Source: UBA1738 sp003453455 | GTDB taxonomy: Bacteria; Bacillota; Clostridia; UBA1381 | DNA: 48,136 nt | Direction of reading: 5' to 3' | Assembly (NCBI GenBank): GCA_946621875.1 | Contig: CAMOOX010000003.1 | Coordinates: forward strand, 1 to 48,136 | Shown: piece by piece, positions 6,489-14,237 of the stretch | Position numbering within the stretch: position 1 is the first letter of the stretch | Layout of the letters: each line of letters begins with the position of its first letter | Made by a program: the position numbers and the translations under genes | Notes under the pieces: generated by a model | Seen by the model: only the letters and a program-made list of their open reading frames with translations | Told to the model about the DNA's origin: nothing | Databases searched by the model: none

Positions 6489-7208
6489 AATAACATTAAA
6501 ACTCTTTGCAAGACTTGTCACTTTTTCACCGGAAACTATTATGTGGTCAATTAACCTGACATCAATAAAATTGAGCGCAATCTCAATAGTTTTAGTTATT
6601 TTCAAATCGTTCTGTGATGGCATCGCATTGCCGTTAGGATGATTATGCGCAAGCATCATATACGGATATTTTTCATTTACTGCAAGCTTTACAACTTCCC
6701 TTGGATAGAGCGGAGCCGCATTAACTGTACCTGACGAGAGTTTCTTCACCTTTTTCACAACGCAATCCTTATCAAGCAAAAGCGCATATGCAACCTCATT
6801 TGTATGCCCATAGAACAGATTTTTTATATACTTGTCTATATTTTGCGGAGTTAACATAGCATTTACAATATCATTCTGCTCATTCATATACTTATTTACA
6901 CAGGCAAGTATCAATTTAAACAAAATTACTGCATTTTGTTTTACATCTTTAAATTCCATCAGATTTTCCGGATCCGCCTCTAAAATATCGCTGAGCCTGC
7001 CAAATTCATTTATAAGCTTATGTGCTATTTCATTAGTATTTTTTTGCGGCACTGCATAAAAAAGCAGAAGCTCAATCAATTCGTGATCTTCTATTCCGTC
7101 AAGACCAAATTCATAGAATTTTTCCTTTAATCGCTTTCTGTGCTCTTTATGCAACTCGCTTTGTTTATCCGCAACATCTTGTTTATTCCCCGTACTACGC
7201 CTATTCAC
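6477..7208 (-). CDS. radC: RadC-family JAB domain protein
   Basis: A 243-residue RadC-family protein. The N-terminal helix-hairpin-helix-like region (EDHELIELLLFYAVPQKNT) is followed by the JAB/MPN-type metal-binding domain carrying HNHPNGNAMPSQND, the family's HNHPSGxxxPSxxD motif with Asn for Ser. Despite the historical name, a role in DNA repair is not supported for E. coli RadC, and the biochemical function of the family is unsettled. GTG start at 7206-7208 after GAGGTGA. The gene has its own promoter and converges on noc, sharing its terminator. Confidence 0.9.
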   Translation of the reverse strand: MNRRSTGNKQDVADKQSELHKEHRKRLKEKFYEFGLDGIEDHELIELLLFYAVPQKNTNEIAHKLINEFGRLSDILEADPENLMEFKDVKQNAVILFKLILACVNKYMNEQNDIVNAMLTPQNIDKYIKNLFYGHTNEVAYALLLDKDCVVKKVKKLSSGTVNAAPLYPREVVKLAVNEKYPYMMLAHNHPNGNAMPSQNDLKITKTIEIALNFIDVRLIDHIIVSGEKVTSLAKSFNVIEKE

Positions 7209-7244
7209 CGCAATATCACCTCACCGATATAGTTATGTATGCAA

Positions 7245-7273
7245 ATTATAGCATATAACTTTGTTTTTGTAAA
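7245..7273 (-). promoter_or_regulatory. Sigma-A promoter of radC
   Basis: Minus strand: TTTACA (7268-7273), 17-nt spacer and TATAAT (7245-7250) with a TGC extended -10. An imperfect inverted repeat (7231-7242 with 7251-7260) straddles the -10 and could be an operator. Confidence 0.75.
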
Positions 7274-7282
7274 TATTTGCAG

Positions 7283-7307
7283 AAAAAAGAGAGCCATAAG
7301 GCTCTCT
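7283..7307 (-). terminator. Terminator of the sugar-ABC ATPase gene
   Basis: Minus strand: AGAGAGCC (7307-7300) pairs with GGCTCTCT (7295-7288) around a 4-nt loop and is followed by U residues. It begins 2-3 nt after the stop codon. Confidence 0.88.
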
Positions 7308-7309
7308 TT

Positions 7310-8422
7310 TTAGTTAATAATCGTCTTTTCTGTTTCCTTATCAAACAGATGAATTCTGTTAGTATCAAACGCAATTTTTATGGTATCGCCCATCTTTGCA
7401 GTTGTTCTTTGATTTACTCTTGCAGTAAACGGATTATCAGCAATCTTTAAATAGAGATAATATTCAGCACCCATCATTTCGGTAACATCAACATACGCTG
7501 AAACTACTGCCCCTGCTGAGGATGCTATAAAGCTCTCCTCATCATGTAAATCCTCAGGTCTGATACCCAAAACTACTGTTTTTCCGAAATACGGTTCAAG
7601 CGCAGGATTTGATGCTTTACCCTCAGGAAGTTTAATGCTTTCTCCGTTAAATTCAAGATAAACTCCATCCTGTTTCTTATTAAGAACTGCATCGATAAAG
7701 TTCATCTGCGGACTTCCTATAAATCCTGCCGTAAACATATTGCACGGATTATTGTAAAGATTTGTAGGAGTATCTACCTGCTGAACAAAACCGTCCTTCA
7801 TAACGATGATTCTTGTACCCATCGTCATAGCCTCTGTCTGGTCGTGTGTTACATAGATAAATGTGGTTTCAAGTTTTTTGTGAAGCTTATTTATCTCTGT
7901 TCTCATCGCAACTCTTAGTTTAGCATCAAGGTTTGACAAAGGTTCATCCATCAAAAACACCTTAGGATTACGAACAATAGCGCGCCCAAGAGCAACACGC
8001 TGTCTCTGACCGCCGGACAATGCCTTAGGTTTTCTGTCAAGAAGATGCTCAATATCAAGTATCTTTGCAGCTTCATGAACACGGGCATTTATCTCTGCCT
8101 TAGGTGTTTTCCTGAGCTTTAATGCAAACGCCATATTGTCAAATACCGTCATATGAGGATAGAGCGCATAGTTTTGGAAAACCATTGCAATATCTCTGTC
8201 CTTGGGCGCTACATCATTTACAAGCTTTCCGCCTATATACAGCTCGCCGTCTGTGATTTCTTCAAGACCTGCAATCATACGGAGCGTAGTAGATTTTCCG
8301 CATCCTGACGGTCCTACAAGCACTATAAATTCTTTGTCTTCAATATCTAAACAAAAATCACTTACAGCCGTAACACCGCCCGCATATGTCTTATAGATAT
8401 GTTTCAGTTGTAAATCAGCCAT
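7310..8422 (-). CDS. Sugar ABC transporter ATP-binding protein (MsmX/UgpC type)
   Basis: A 370-residue ATPase of the carbohydrate-uptake (CUT1) class, which powers permeases for oligosaccharides or glycerol-3-phosphate. Motifs in order: Walker A GPSGCGKST, Q-loop, signature LSGGQRQRVALGRA, Walker B VFLMDEPLSNLDAKL, and the switch His in YVTHDQTEAM. A C-terminal OB-fold (TOBE/MOBE) regulatory region covers about residues 240-365. Start at 8422 after GAGGAA; seven further upstream codons have no site. No permease or binding-protein genes are adjacent, as with MsmX, a shared ATPase that serves several sugar transporters. The exact sugar cannot be told from the sequence. Confidence 0.92.
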   Translation of the reverse strand: MADLQLKHIYKTYAGGVTAVSDFCLDIEDKEFIVLVGPSGCGKSTTLRMIAGLEEITDGELYIGGKLVNDVAPKDRDIAMVFQNYALYPHMTVFDNMAFALKLRKTPKAEINARVHEAAKILDIEHLLDRKPKALSGGQRQRVALGRAIVRNPKVFLMDEPLSNLDAKLRVAMRTEINKLHKKLETTFIYVTHDQTEAMTMGTRIIVMKDGFVQQVDTPTNLYNNPCNMFTAGFIGSPQMNFIDAVLNKKQDGVYLEFNGESIKLPEGKASNPALEPYFGKTVVLGIRPEDLHDEESFIASSAGAVVSAYVDVTEMMGAEYYLYLKIADNPFTARVNQRTTAKMGDTIKIAFDTNRIHLFDKETEKTIIN

Positions 8423-8454
8423 CAAAAAATTCCTCGCTTCCAAAAAAGTGTCGT

Positions 8455-8483
8455 TAAATATGGTTAAATTTTAACATATGCAA
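8455..8483 (-). promoter_or_regulatory. Probable promoter of the ABC ATPase gene
   Basis: Minus strand: TTGCAT (8478-8483), 17-nt spacer, TATTTA (8455-8460). A second TAAAAT with a TGT extension lies within the spacer, so the exact start is uncertain. Confidence 0.45.
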
Positions 8484-8558
8484 CCGTTTTTTTAAAGACT
8501 CTAAATCAACAAAAATCCAGAAATATTTTAGTCACAATGTATAAATTAAAACAGAATC

Positions 8559-10631
8559 TTACTGAATTCGATTTTGGGAATCTGCAATAACCTTATCCGC
8601 TACTGCCTGTGGCGCCGCATCATACCTTACAAATTCGAATTCAAATACGCCTCTACCCTGGCTCATTGAACGAAGGTCTGTTGAATACTTAAACATTTCA
8701 GACATAGGTACTTCCGCCTCAACAAGATTTAGTCCTGCTCTTTCGCTTTCGCCCATACCCATAATATGTCCTCTTCTTTTATTTATGTCTCCGATTATAT
8801 CACCCATAATACTTTCCGGAACATATGCCTTCAAATATCCGATAGGCTCCAAAATTACAGGGTTTGCCTGTTTTAAGCCTTCCTTATACGCAATCTGTGC
8901 GGCCGTTTTAAACGCCATTTCGGAAGAATCAACAGGGTGGTATGAGCCATCAACAAGAGTTGCTTTTAAGTTAACAACAGGATATCCTGCCAAAACTCCG
9001 TGCTGGCACGCATCACGAAGCCCTTTTTCGACAGCGGGGAAGTAGTTTTTCGGAACACTGCCCCCAAACACCTTTTCCTCAAAGGTCATATCCTCTGTAA
9101 CACCCGGCTCAAACTCTATCCATACATGACCGTACTGACCATGTCCGCCCGACTGCTTTTTATGTTTTCCTTCAACCTTAACTTTTGAGCGTATTGTTTC
9201 CCTGTACGGAACCGTAGGAGCATTGAGCTTCACTTCAACACCGTATTTTGCCGCCAGCTTGTTCACAAGAACATCAATATGCTGGTCGCCTTGTCCATTT
9301 ATAAGGGTTTCCTTAGTTTCAGCATTATTGCTTATATTAAAGGTCAAATCTTCCTCTGCAAGTTTTGAAAAGCCCGATACTATTTTCTCCTCATCACCCT
9401 TTTTAACTGCTTCAACTGCCATAGAAAGGGTGGGCAGCGGAAATTCTATGCCCGTTAATATGATATTTTTGCCCTCATCGCAAAGTGTGTCGCCTGTTGC
9501 GGTACTTTCAAGTTTGGTAATTACTCCTATATCCCCTGCATCGACCGATTTAACCTCAGTCTGCTTCTTTCCGCACATAGTGTAGAGCTTTCCAATGCGC
9601 TCTTTTGTAGCTTTATTTGCATTGAACAGTGTGCTGTCTGCTTTCACACTTCCCGAATATACCCTGAAAAATGACATTTTTCCAACGTATGGGTCAGCAA
9701 CAGTCTTAAAAATGATTGCAGATGTCGTATCTGTAATATCCTGGACTACTTCGACAGGTTCACCCGATAACGCATTATGAGCAATTTCGGTAATTTCATT
9801 CGGAGCCGGCAGGTATTTTGCCATACCGTCCATAAGACTTCTCACGCCGATATTTGTAGCACCTGAGCCACAATACACGGGATATATTTCGCCGTTTTTA
9901 ACGCCGTTTCTTATCGCCTTTTTTATTTCATCAAAAGTGAATTCTTCGCCGTTAAAATACTTATTCATAAGCGCATCGTCAGTTTCCGCAACCGCTTCCA
10001 TAATCATATCGCGAAGCGGAGCTATCGTCTCTGCCATACCGTCAGGAACAGGAATATCCACCCTGTCCTGTCCTTCATAGCGGCGTGCGGTCATATCGAC
10101 AATATCGACAAAACCCTTAAATTCATCACCCTCTTTTATCGGATAAACAAACGGAGTAATTGCTTTTCCGAATTTTTCCTTCATTTCTTCGAGGGTTTTC
10201 TGATAATTTGCTCTCTGGTCATCAATCTTGTTTACAAAGAACATAATCGGCGCACCCTTTTGCTTTGCAAATTTAAAGGCCTGCTCGGTTCCTACCGACA
10301 CTCCGCTTCTTCCGCTCAATACTATTAGTGCAGAGTCTGCCGCTCTGATACCCTCTTTGACCTCACCTACAAAGTCAAAGTATCCGGGAGTATCTATCAT
10401 ATTCAGTTTATTTTCTTTCCATTCTATCGGCGCCATTGATGCGGATATTGACATCTGCCTTTTTACTTCCTCCGGATCAAAGTCCATCAAAAGAGTTCCG
10501 TCAATACTTTTACCAAGACGGTTTATAACTCCGCTATTGAAAAGCATTGCCTCTACGAGTGAACTTTTTCCGCATTTGCCATGTCCCATCACTGCAATAT
10601 TTCTTATGTTTTCCATTTTGTAGCTGTTCAT
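8559..10631 (-). CDS. Elongation factor G-like GTPase, function unknown
   Basis: A 690-residue translational-GTPase homologue with the full five-domain EF-G layout, but with altered catalytic motifs. The P-loop reads GHGKCGKSS rather than AHIDAGKTT. Switch I lacks the RGIT core (EEVKRQMSISAS). Switch II reads DTPGYFDF, with Tyr in place of the catalytic His of DTPGHVDF. The NKID specificity motif is intact. This places it in the EF-G-like (FusA2-type) branch found beside a genuine FusA, not the canonical translocase; its role is not established. ATG at 10631 follows GGAG. It lies downstream of ackA with a gap of about 180 bp, which holds a GC-rich hairpin and a palindrome but no clear promoter. 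Confidence 0.88.
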   Translation of the reverse strand: MNSYKMENIRNIAVMGHGKCGKSSLVEAMLFNSGVINRLGKSIDGTLLMDFDPEEVKRQMSISASMAPIEWKENKLNMIDTPGYFDFVGEVKEGIRAADSALIVLSGRSGVSVGTEQAFKFAKQKGAPIMFFVNKIDDQRANYQKTLEEMKEKFGKAITPFVYPIKEGDEFKGFVDIVDMTARRYEGQDRVDIPVPDGMAETIAPLRDMIMEAVAETDDALMNKYFNGEEFTFDEIKKAIRNGVKNGEIYPVYCGSGATNIGVRSLMDGMAKYLPAPNEITEIAHNALSGEPVEVVQDITDTTSAIIFKTVADPYVGKMSFFRVYSGSVKADSTLFNANKATKERIGKLYTMCGKKQTEVKSVDAGDIGVITKLESTATGDTLCDEGKNIILTGIEFPLPTLSMAVEAVKKGDEEKIVSGFSKLAEEDLTFNISNNAETKETLINGQGDQHIDVLVNKLAAKYGVEVKLNAPTVPYRETIRSKVKVEGKHKKQSGGHGQYGHVWIEFEPGVTEDMTFEEKVFGGSVPKNYFPAVEKGLRDACQHGVLAGYPVVNLKATLVDGSYHPVDSSEMAFKTAAQIAYKEGLKQANPVILEPIGYLKAYVPESIMGDIIGDINKRRGHIMGMGESERAGLNLVEAEVPMSEMFKYSTDLRSMSQGRGVFEFEFVRYDAAPQAVADKVIADSQNRIQ

Positions 10632-10646
10632 AGTAATCTCCATTCC

Positions 10647-10662
10647 GCCGCATAATGCGGCA
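10647..10662 (-). promoter_or_regulatory. GC-rich hairpin before the EF-G-like gene
   Basis: GCCGCA and TGCGGC arms around a 3-nt loop would sit in the mRNA just upstream of the GGAG ribosome binding site. It has no U-run, so it is more likely an mRNA 5' structure than a terminator. Its role is inferred only. Confidence 0.35.
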
Positions 10663-10678
10663 TTTTATAGTAAATATC

Positions 10679-10695
10679 CCTTATATGGTATAAGG
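10679..10695. promoter_or_regulatory. Perfect palindrome, possible operator
   Basis: CCTTATA (10679-10685), a 3-bp centre and TATAAGG (10689-10695) form a perfect 7-bp inverted repeat about 50 bp upstream of the EF-G-like gene. It is the size of a repressor half-site pair; no factor is identified. Confidence 0.35.
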
Positions 10696-10810
10696 TTCAT
10701 CGACACCTTGCCGAAAATTTCAACTTTACAAATTATTTACCCTGATTACAGCCTGTCTAAACAAAGAAGTAATTAAAAATTCAACAAACTTACTTATGAT
10801 TTTTTGTATA

Positions 10811-12004
10811 TTATTCTTGGATAAGCCTTTGCGTATCAAGCGCTATCATAAGCTCTTCATTGGTCGGGATTACCAACGTGCGTACAGAGGCACCTTCTGC
10901 CGAAACATCTCTTTTTACGCCTCTAACATTGTTCTTTTCCTTATCAAGCTTGATTCCCATAAACTCCAATCCTTCGGTAATTGCAAGTCTGTATGCGGCG
11001 TCATTTTCGCCTATTCCACCCGTAAATACCAACGCATCAATACCGCCCATAGCCGCAGCGTATGTTCCTATAAGCTTTTTAACGCTGTAATAGAACATAT
11101 TGACCGCCAAATCTGCTCTTTCATTTCCGCTATTTGCGGCATCTGTAAGGTCTCTGAAATCGCTCGAAAATCCCGAAACACCCAAGACGCCCGACTTTTT
11201 ATTAAGCATGGTATCAACTTCCTTAGCTGTCATACCGCAGTTATCTATAAGGTATGTCACAACAGCAGGGTCGATAGAACCGCTTCTTGTTCCCATAATA
11301 ACGCCGTCAAGAGGTGTAAATCCCATGGATGTGTCCACGCACTTTCCGCATGCTACGGCAGAAACAGAAGAGCCGTTACCCAAATGGCAGGTAACCAACT
11401 TCAAATCTTTTCTGCCCATCATTTCCTCCGCCTCTTTTGAAACAAATTTATGGCTTGTGCCGTGGAAACCGTATTTTCTTATTTTATTTTTCTCGTAGAG
11501 TTCATAAGGGATTGCGTACATATACGCCTTTTTTGGCATTGTCTGATGAAATGCCGTATCAAACACTGCAACCTGCGGAACATTTGGCATAAGCGCCTTG
11601 CACGCCTCATAGCCTACGATATTTGCAGGGTTATGGAGCGGTGCAAGCGGAATACAATCCTTAATTGCTTTCATTACATCATCATTTATAATGCAGGAAT
11701 CAGCGAAATTTTCACCGCCGTGCACAATTCTGTGTCCGACACCGCTTATTTCATCCATTGATGCAATAGCTCCGCATTCAGGACTTATAAGTGCATCAAT
11801 AACCATTTTTATAGCGTCCGCATGGTCCTTCATCGGTTTTTCAAAAACCGTTTCTGTTCCCTTTTGCGGATTTTTGTGTTTTAATTTCGATCCGTCAATT
11901 CCTATTCTTTCGCAAAGTCCCTTTGCTATAACCTCGCAGTTCTCCATATTGATGAGCTGATATTTAAGCGACGAGCTTCCGGCATTAATTACTAAAATTT
12001 TCAT
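10811..12004 (-). CDS. ackA: Acetate kinase
   Basis: A 397-residue acetate kinase that interconverts acetyl phosphate + ADP and acetate + ATP, the ATP-yielding last step of acetate fermentation. Family motifs: the N-terminal phosphate-binding NAGSSSLKYQL, GHRIVHGGE, the FDTAFHQTMP region, HGTSHKFVS, and the C-terminal VFTGGIGEND. ATG follows GGAGGTAAAAT. It lies 10 nt after the pta stop, so the two form a pta-ackA operon driven from the promoter upstream of pta. No clear terminator follows. Confidence 0.98.
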   Translation of the reverse strand: MKILVINAGSSSLKYQLINMENCEVIAKGLCERIGIDGSKLKHKNPQKGTETVFEKPMKDHADAIKMVIDALISPECGAIASMDEISGVGHRIVHGGENFADSCIINDDVMKAIKDCIPLAPLHNPANIVGYEACKALMPNVPQVAVFDTAFHQTMPKKAYMYAIPYELYEKNKIRKYGFHGTSHKFVSKEAEEMMGRKDLKLVTCHLGNGSSVSAVACGKCVDTSMGFTPLDGVIMGTRSGSIDPAVVTYLIDNCGMTAKEVDTMLNKKSGVLGVSGFSSDFRDLTDAANSGNERADLAVNMFYYSVKKLIGTYAAAMGGIDALVFTGGIGENDAAYRLAITEGLEFMGIKLDKEKNNVRGVKRDVSAEGASVRTLVIPTNEELMIALDTQRLIQE

Positions 12005-12014
12005 ATTTTACCTC

Positions 12015-13016
12015 CTATTTATTTGCCTGTGCCTGAACGCAAGTAATTGCAACAACACCCACAATGTCATCTGCCGAGCAACCGCGTGACAGGTCATTTA
12101 TCGGCATTGCAATACCCTGAGTTACAGGACCGTATGCCTCTGCTTTTGCAAGCCTTTGAACTAATTTGTAACCTATATTTCCCGCATCTAAGTCGGGGAA
12201 AACCAAAACATTTGCTTTTCCTGCAACAGGAGAGCCGGGAGCCTTTGACGATGCAACGCTTGGAACTATTGCCGCGTCAAGCTGCAATTCTCCGTCCAAT
12301 TTCACATTTGGGAACTGCTCCTTTGCGATTTTCGTAGCCTCTAAAACCTTGTCAACATCTGCGTGCTTAGCGCTCCCCTTTGTGGAGTGTGAAAGCATTG
12401 CAACATATGCTTCTTTTTCTGCCAGAAGCTCAAAGGATTCAGCAGAACAGCCTGCTATTGCTGCAAGCTTTTCAGGCGTCGGGTTTTGTTCCAAACCGCT
12501 GTCTGCAAAAATAAAGGTGCCGTTTGCGCCATATTCACAATCGGGCACAACCATAAGGAAAAATGCCGAAACAAGTGCAACGCCCGGTTTCGTTTTGATT
12601 ATTTGAAGGCTTGGGCGGAGCGTGTTTGCGGTCGAGTGGCATGCACCCGAAACAACGCCGTCAGCGTCTCCCGCCTTAACCATAAGACAAGCATAGTACA
12701 TATAATCACCAAGCGCTTGGGATTTTGCTTCTTCATAGGTTAAGCCCTTTGATTTTCTCAGCTCTACAAACAGATTTAGGTATTCTTCTGTCTTTTCATA
12801 TGTGAATGGATTGATTATTTTCGCTTTTTTAATATCCAATCCCTTTGAGTTTTCCTCAATTTCCTCAGGAGTGCCTATAATAATAAGGTTTGCAATATCC
12901 TCCTTCAAGATTTTTTCAGCCGCCTCAAAAGTGCGTCTGTCCATAGATTCGGGAAGAATAATTGTCTTTTTATCATTCTTTGCCCTTTCTTTAATTCTCT
13001 CTAAAAACTGACTCAT
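12015..13016 (-). CDS. pta: Phosphate acetyltransferase
   Basis: A 333-residue short-form (single-domain) phosphotransacetylase converting acetyl-CoA + Pi to acetyl phosphate + CoA. Visible features are the opening MSQFLERIKERAKNDKKTI, ILPESMDRRTFEAAE, DGVVSGACHSTANTLRP and the C-terminal GPVTQGIAMPINDLSRGCS. It lacks the N-terminal regulatory domain of enterobacterial Pta. The start at 13016 follows AGGAGA; an upstream in-frame start would add 16 residues without a site. First gene of pta-ackA. Confidence 0.97.
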   Translation of the reverse strand: MSQFLERIKERAKNDKKTIILPESMDRRTFEAAEKILKEDIANLIIIGTPEEIEENSKGLDIKKAKIINPFTYEKTEEYLNLFVELRKSKGLTYEEAKSQALGDYMYYACLMVKAGDADGVVSGACHSTANTLRPSLQIIKTKPGVALVSAFFLMVVPDCEYGANGTFIFADSGLEQNPTPEKLAAIAGCSAESFELLAEKEAYVAMLSHSTKGSAKHADVDKVLEATKIAKEQFPNVKLDGELQLDAAIVPSVASSKAPGSPVAGKANVLVFPDLDAGNIGYKLVQRLAKAEAYGPVTQGIAMPINDLSRGCSADDIVGVVAITCVQAQANK

Positions 13017-13052
13017 TTTGTCTGTCTCCTTTTGTATGTTATTTCTCAAATT

Positions 13053-13081
13053 ATTATACAGCAATTAGCATTATTTTACAA
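13053..13081 (-). promoter_or_regulatory. Sigma-A promoter of pta-ackA
   Basis: Minus strand: TTGTAA (13076-13081), 17-nt spacer and TATAAT (13053-13058). It lies divergent from, and about 40 bp away from, the galE promoter. Confidence 0.8.
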
Positions 13082-13122
13082 GTATGTTACAATAATTTTC
13101 TAAAAAATATACTAAAAATATA

Positions 13123-13151
13123 TTGAATATTTATATGAATTGCTATATAAT
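13123..13151 (+). promoter_or_regulatory. Sigma-A promoter of galE
   Basis: TTGAAT (13123-13128), 17-nt spacer and TATAAT (13146-13151), followed by a 24-nt leader and GGAGG. Confidence 0.82.
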
Positions 13152-13181
13152 GGAATAAAGAGAAATTTTGGAGGTAAAAAT

Positions 13182-14195
13182 ATGAAAATTCTTGTAACCG
13201 GCGGAGCCGGATATATCGGTTCGCATACATGTGTCGAACTTCTAAACAGCGGATATGATATCGTGGTTTTAGACAATCTTGACAATTCAAGCGAAAAGTC
13301 GTTGGAGCGTGTAAAAGAGCTTACCGGCAAGGATTTCCCGTTTTATAAAGTTGACCTTTTAGACTATGAGGGAACAGAAAAGGTTTTTGCAGGGCACAAA
13401 TTTGACTCGGTAATTCATTTTGCAGGATTGAAAGCGGTCGGAGAATCCACTAAACTTCCGATAAAATACTACCACAATAACATCACAGGTACTTTGAACC
13501 TTGTGGATATAATGCAAAAATACGGCGTTTACAACATTGTATTTTCTTCATCTGCAACAGTTTACGGTATGCCAAAGACCGTACCGATTACCGAGGATTT
13601 CCCAACATCTACAACTAACCCTTACGGCTCGACAAAGCTTATGATTGAACGGATTTTGAGCGATGTTTATGCAGCAAATAATAACTGGTCAGTAACGCTT
13701 TTGCGTTACTTTAACCCGATAGGCGCACATAAAAGCGGAAAAATCGGCGAGGATCCTAAGGGAATACCTAATAATCTTCTTCCGTATGTCGCACAGGTTG
13801 CGGTCGGAAAACTCGATAAAATTCATGTTTTCGGAAATGACTATCCGACAAGTGACGGAACAGGCGTGAGAGATTATATCCATGTTGTGGATTTGGCTTT
13901 GGGACACTTAAAAGCGCTTGAAAAGAAGACTGGTGAAAAAGGCGTGCATATCTATAATTTAGGAACAGGACACGGCTATTCTGTTTTAGAGATAATAAAA
14001 GCTTTTGAAAAGGCTTGCGGAAAGGAACTTCCTTATCAGCTTGACGAAAGACGTCCTGGGGATATTGCAGAATGCTATGCAAATCCCGAAAAGGCAAAGC
14101 GTGAGCTTGACTGGATTGCTACGCGCGGTATTGAGGAAATGTGCGAGGATTTGTGGCGCTGGCAGTCAAATAATCCGAATGGATTTGATGAATAA
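13182..14195 (+). CDS. galE: UDP-glucose 4-epimerase
   Basis: A 337-residue extended short-chain dehydrogenase/reductase that interconverts UDP-galactose and UDP-glucose with bound NAD+. The N-terminal Rossmann motif GGAGYIGSH, the catalytic Ser in SSSATVYG and the YGSTK motif (Tyr and Lys of the YxxxK pair) are all present, as is the C-terminal RRPGDIAECYANPEKA substrate region. ATG follows GGAGGTAAAAAT; upstream in-frame codons overlap the promoter. It is not clustered with galK or galT here, although galM lies 13 kb away. UDP-galactose for cell-surface polysaccharide is an equally plausible role. Confidence 0.96.
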   Translation: MKILVTGGAGYIGSHTCVELLNSGYDIVVLDNLDNSSEKSLERVKELTGKDFPFYKVDLLDYEGTEKVFAGHKFDSVIHFAGLKAVGESTKLPIKYYHNNITGTLNLVDIMQKYGVYNIVFSSSATVYGMPKTVPITEDFPTSTTNPYGSTKLMIERILSDVYAANNNWSVTLLRYFNPIGAHKSGKIGEDPKGIPNNLLPYVAQVAVGKLDKIHVFGNDYPTSDGTGVRDYIHVVDLALGHLKALEKKTGEKGVHIYNLGTGHGYSVLEIIKAFEKACGKELPYQLDERRPGDIAECYANPEKAKRELDWIATRGIEEMCEDLWRWQSNNPNGFDE

Positions 14196-14204
14196 AAAAG
14201 GCAT

Positions 14205-14236
14205 AAAAACAGCCTTCCAAAATGGAAGGCTGTTTT
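14205..14236. terminator. Bidirectional terminator between galE and aconitase
   Basis: CAGCCTTCC (14210-14218) and GGAAGGCTG (14224-14232) form a 9-bp stem around a 5-nt loop, flanked by A and T runs, and serve both convergent genes. Confidence 0.92.
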
Positions 14237-14237
14237 A

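Noticed and set aside
10796..11440. 214-codon plus-strand ORF opposite ackA
   Set aside because: Shadow of ackA; Cys/His/Arg-rich composition and no binding site.
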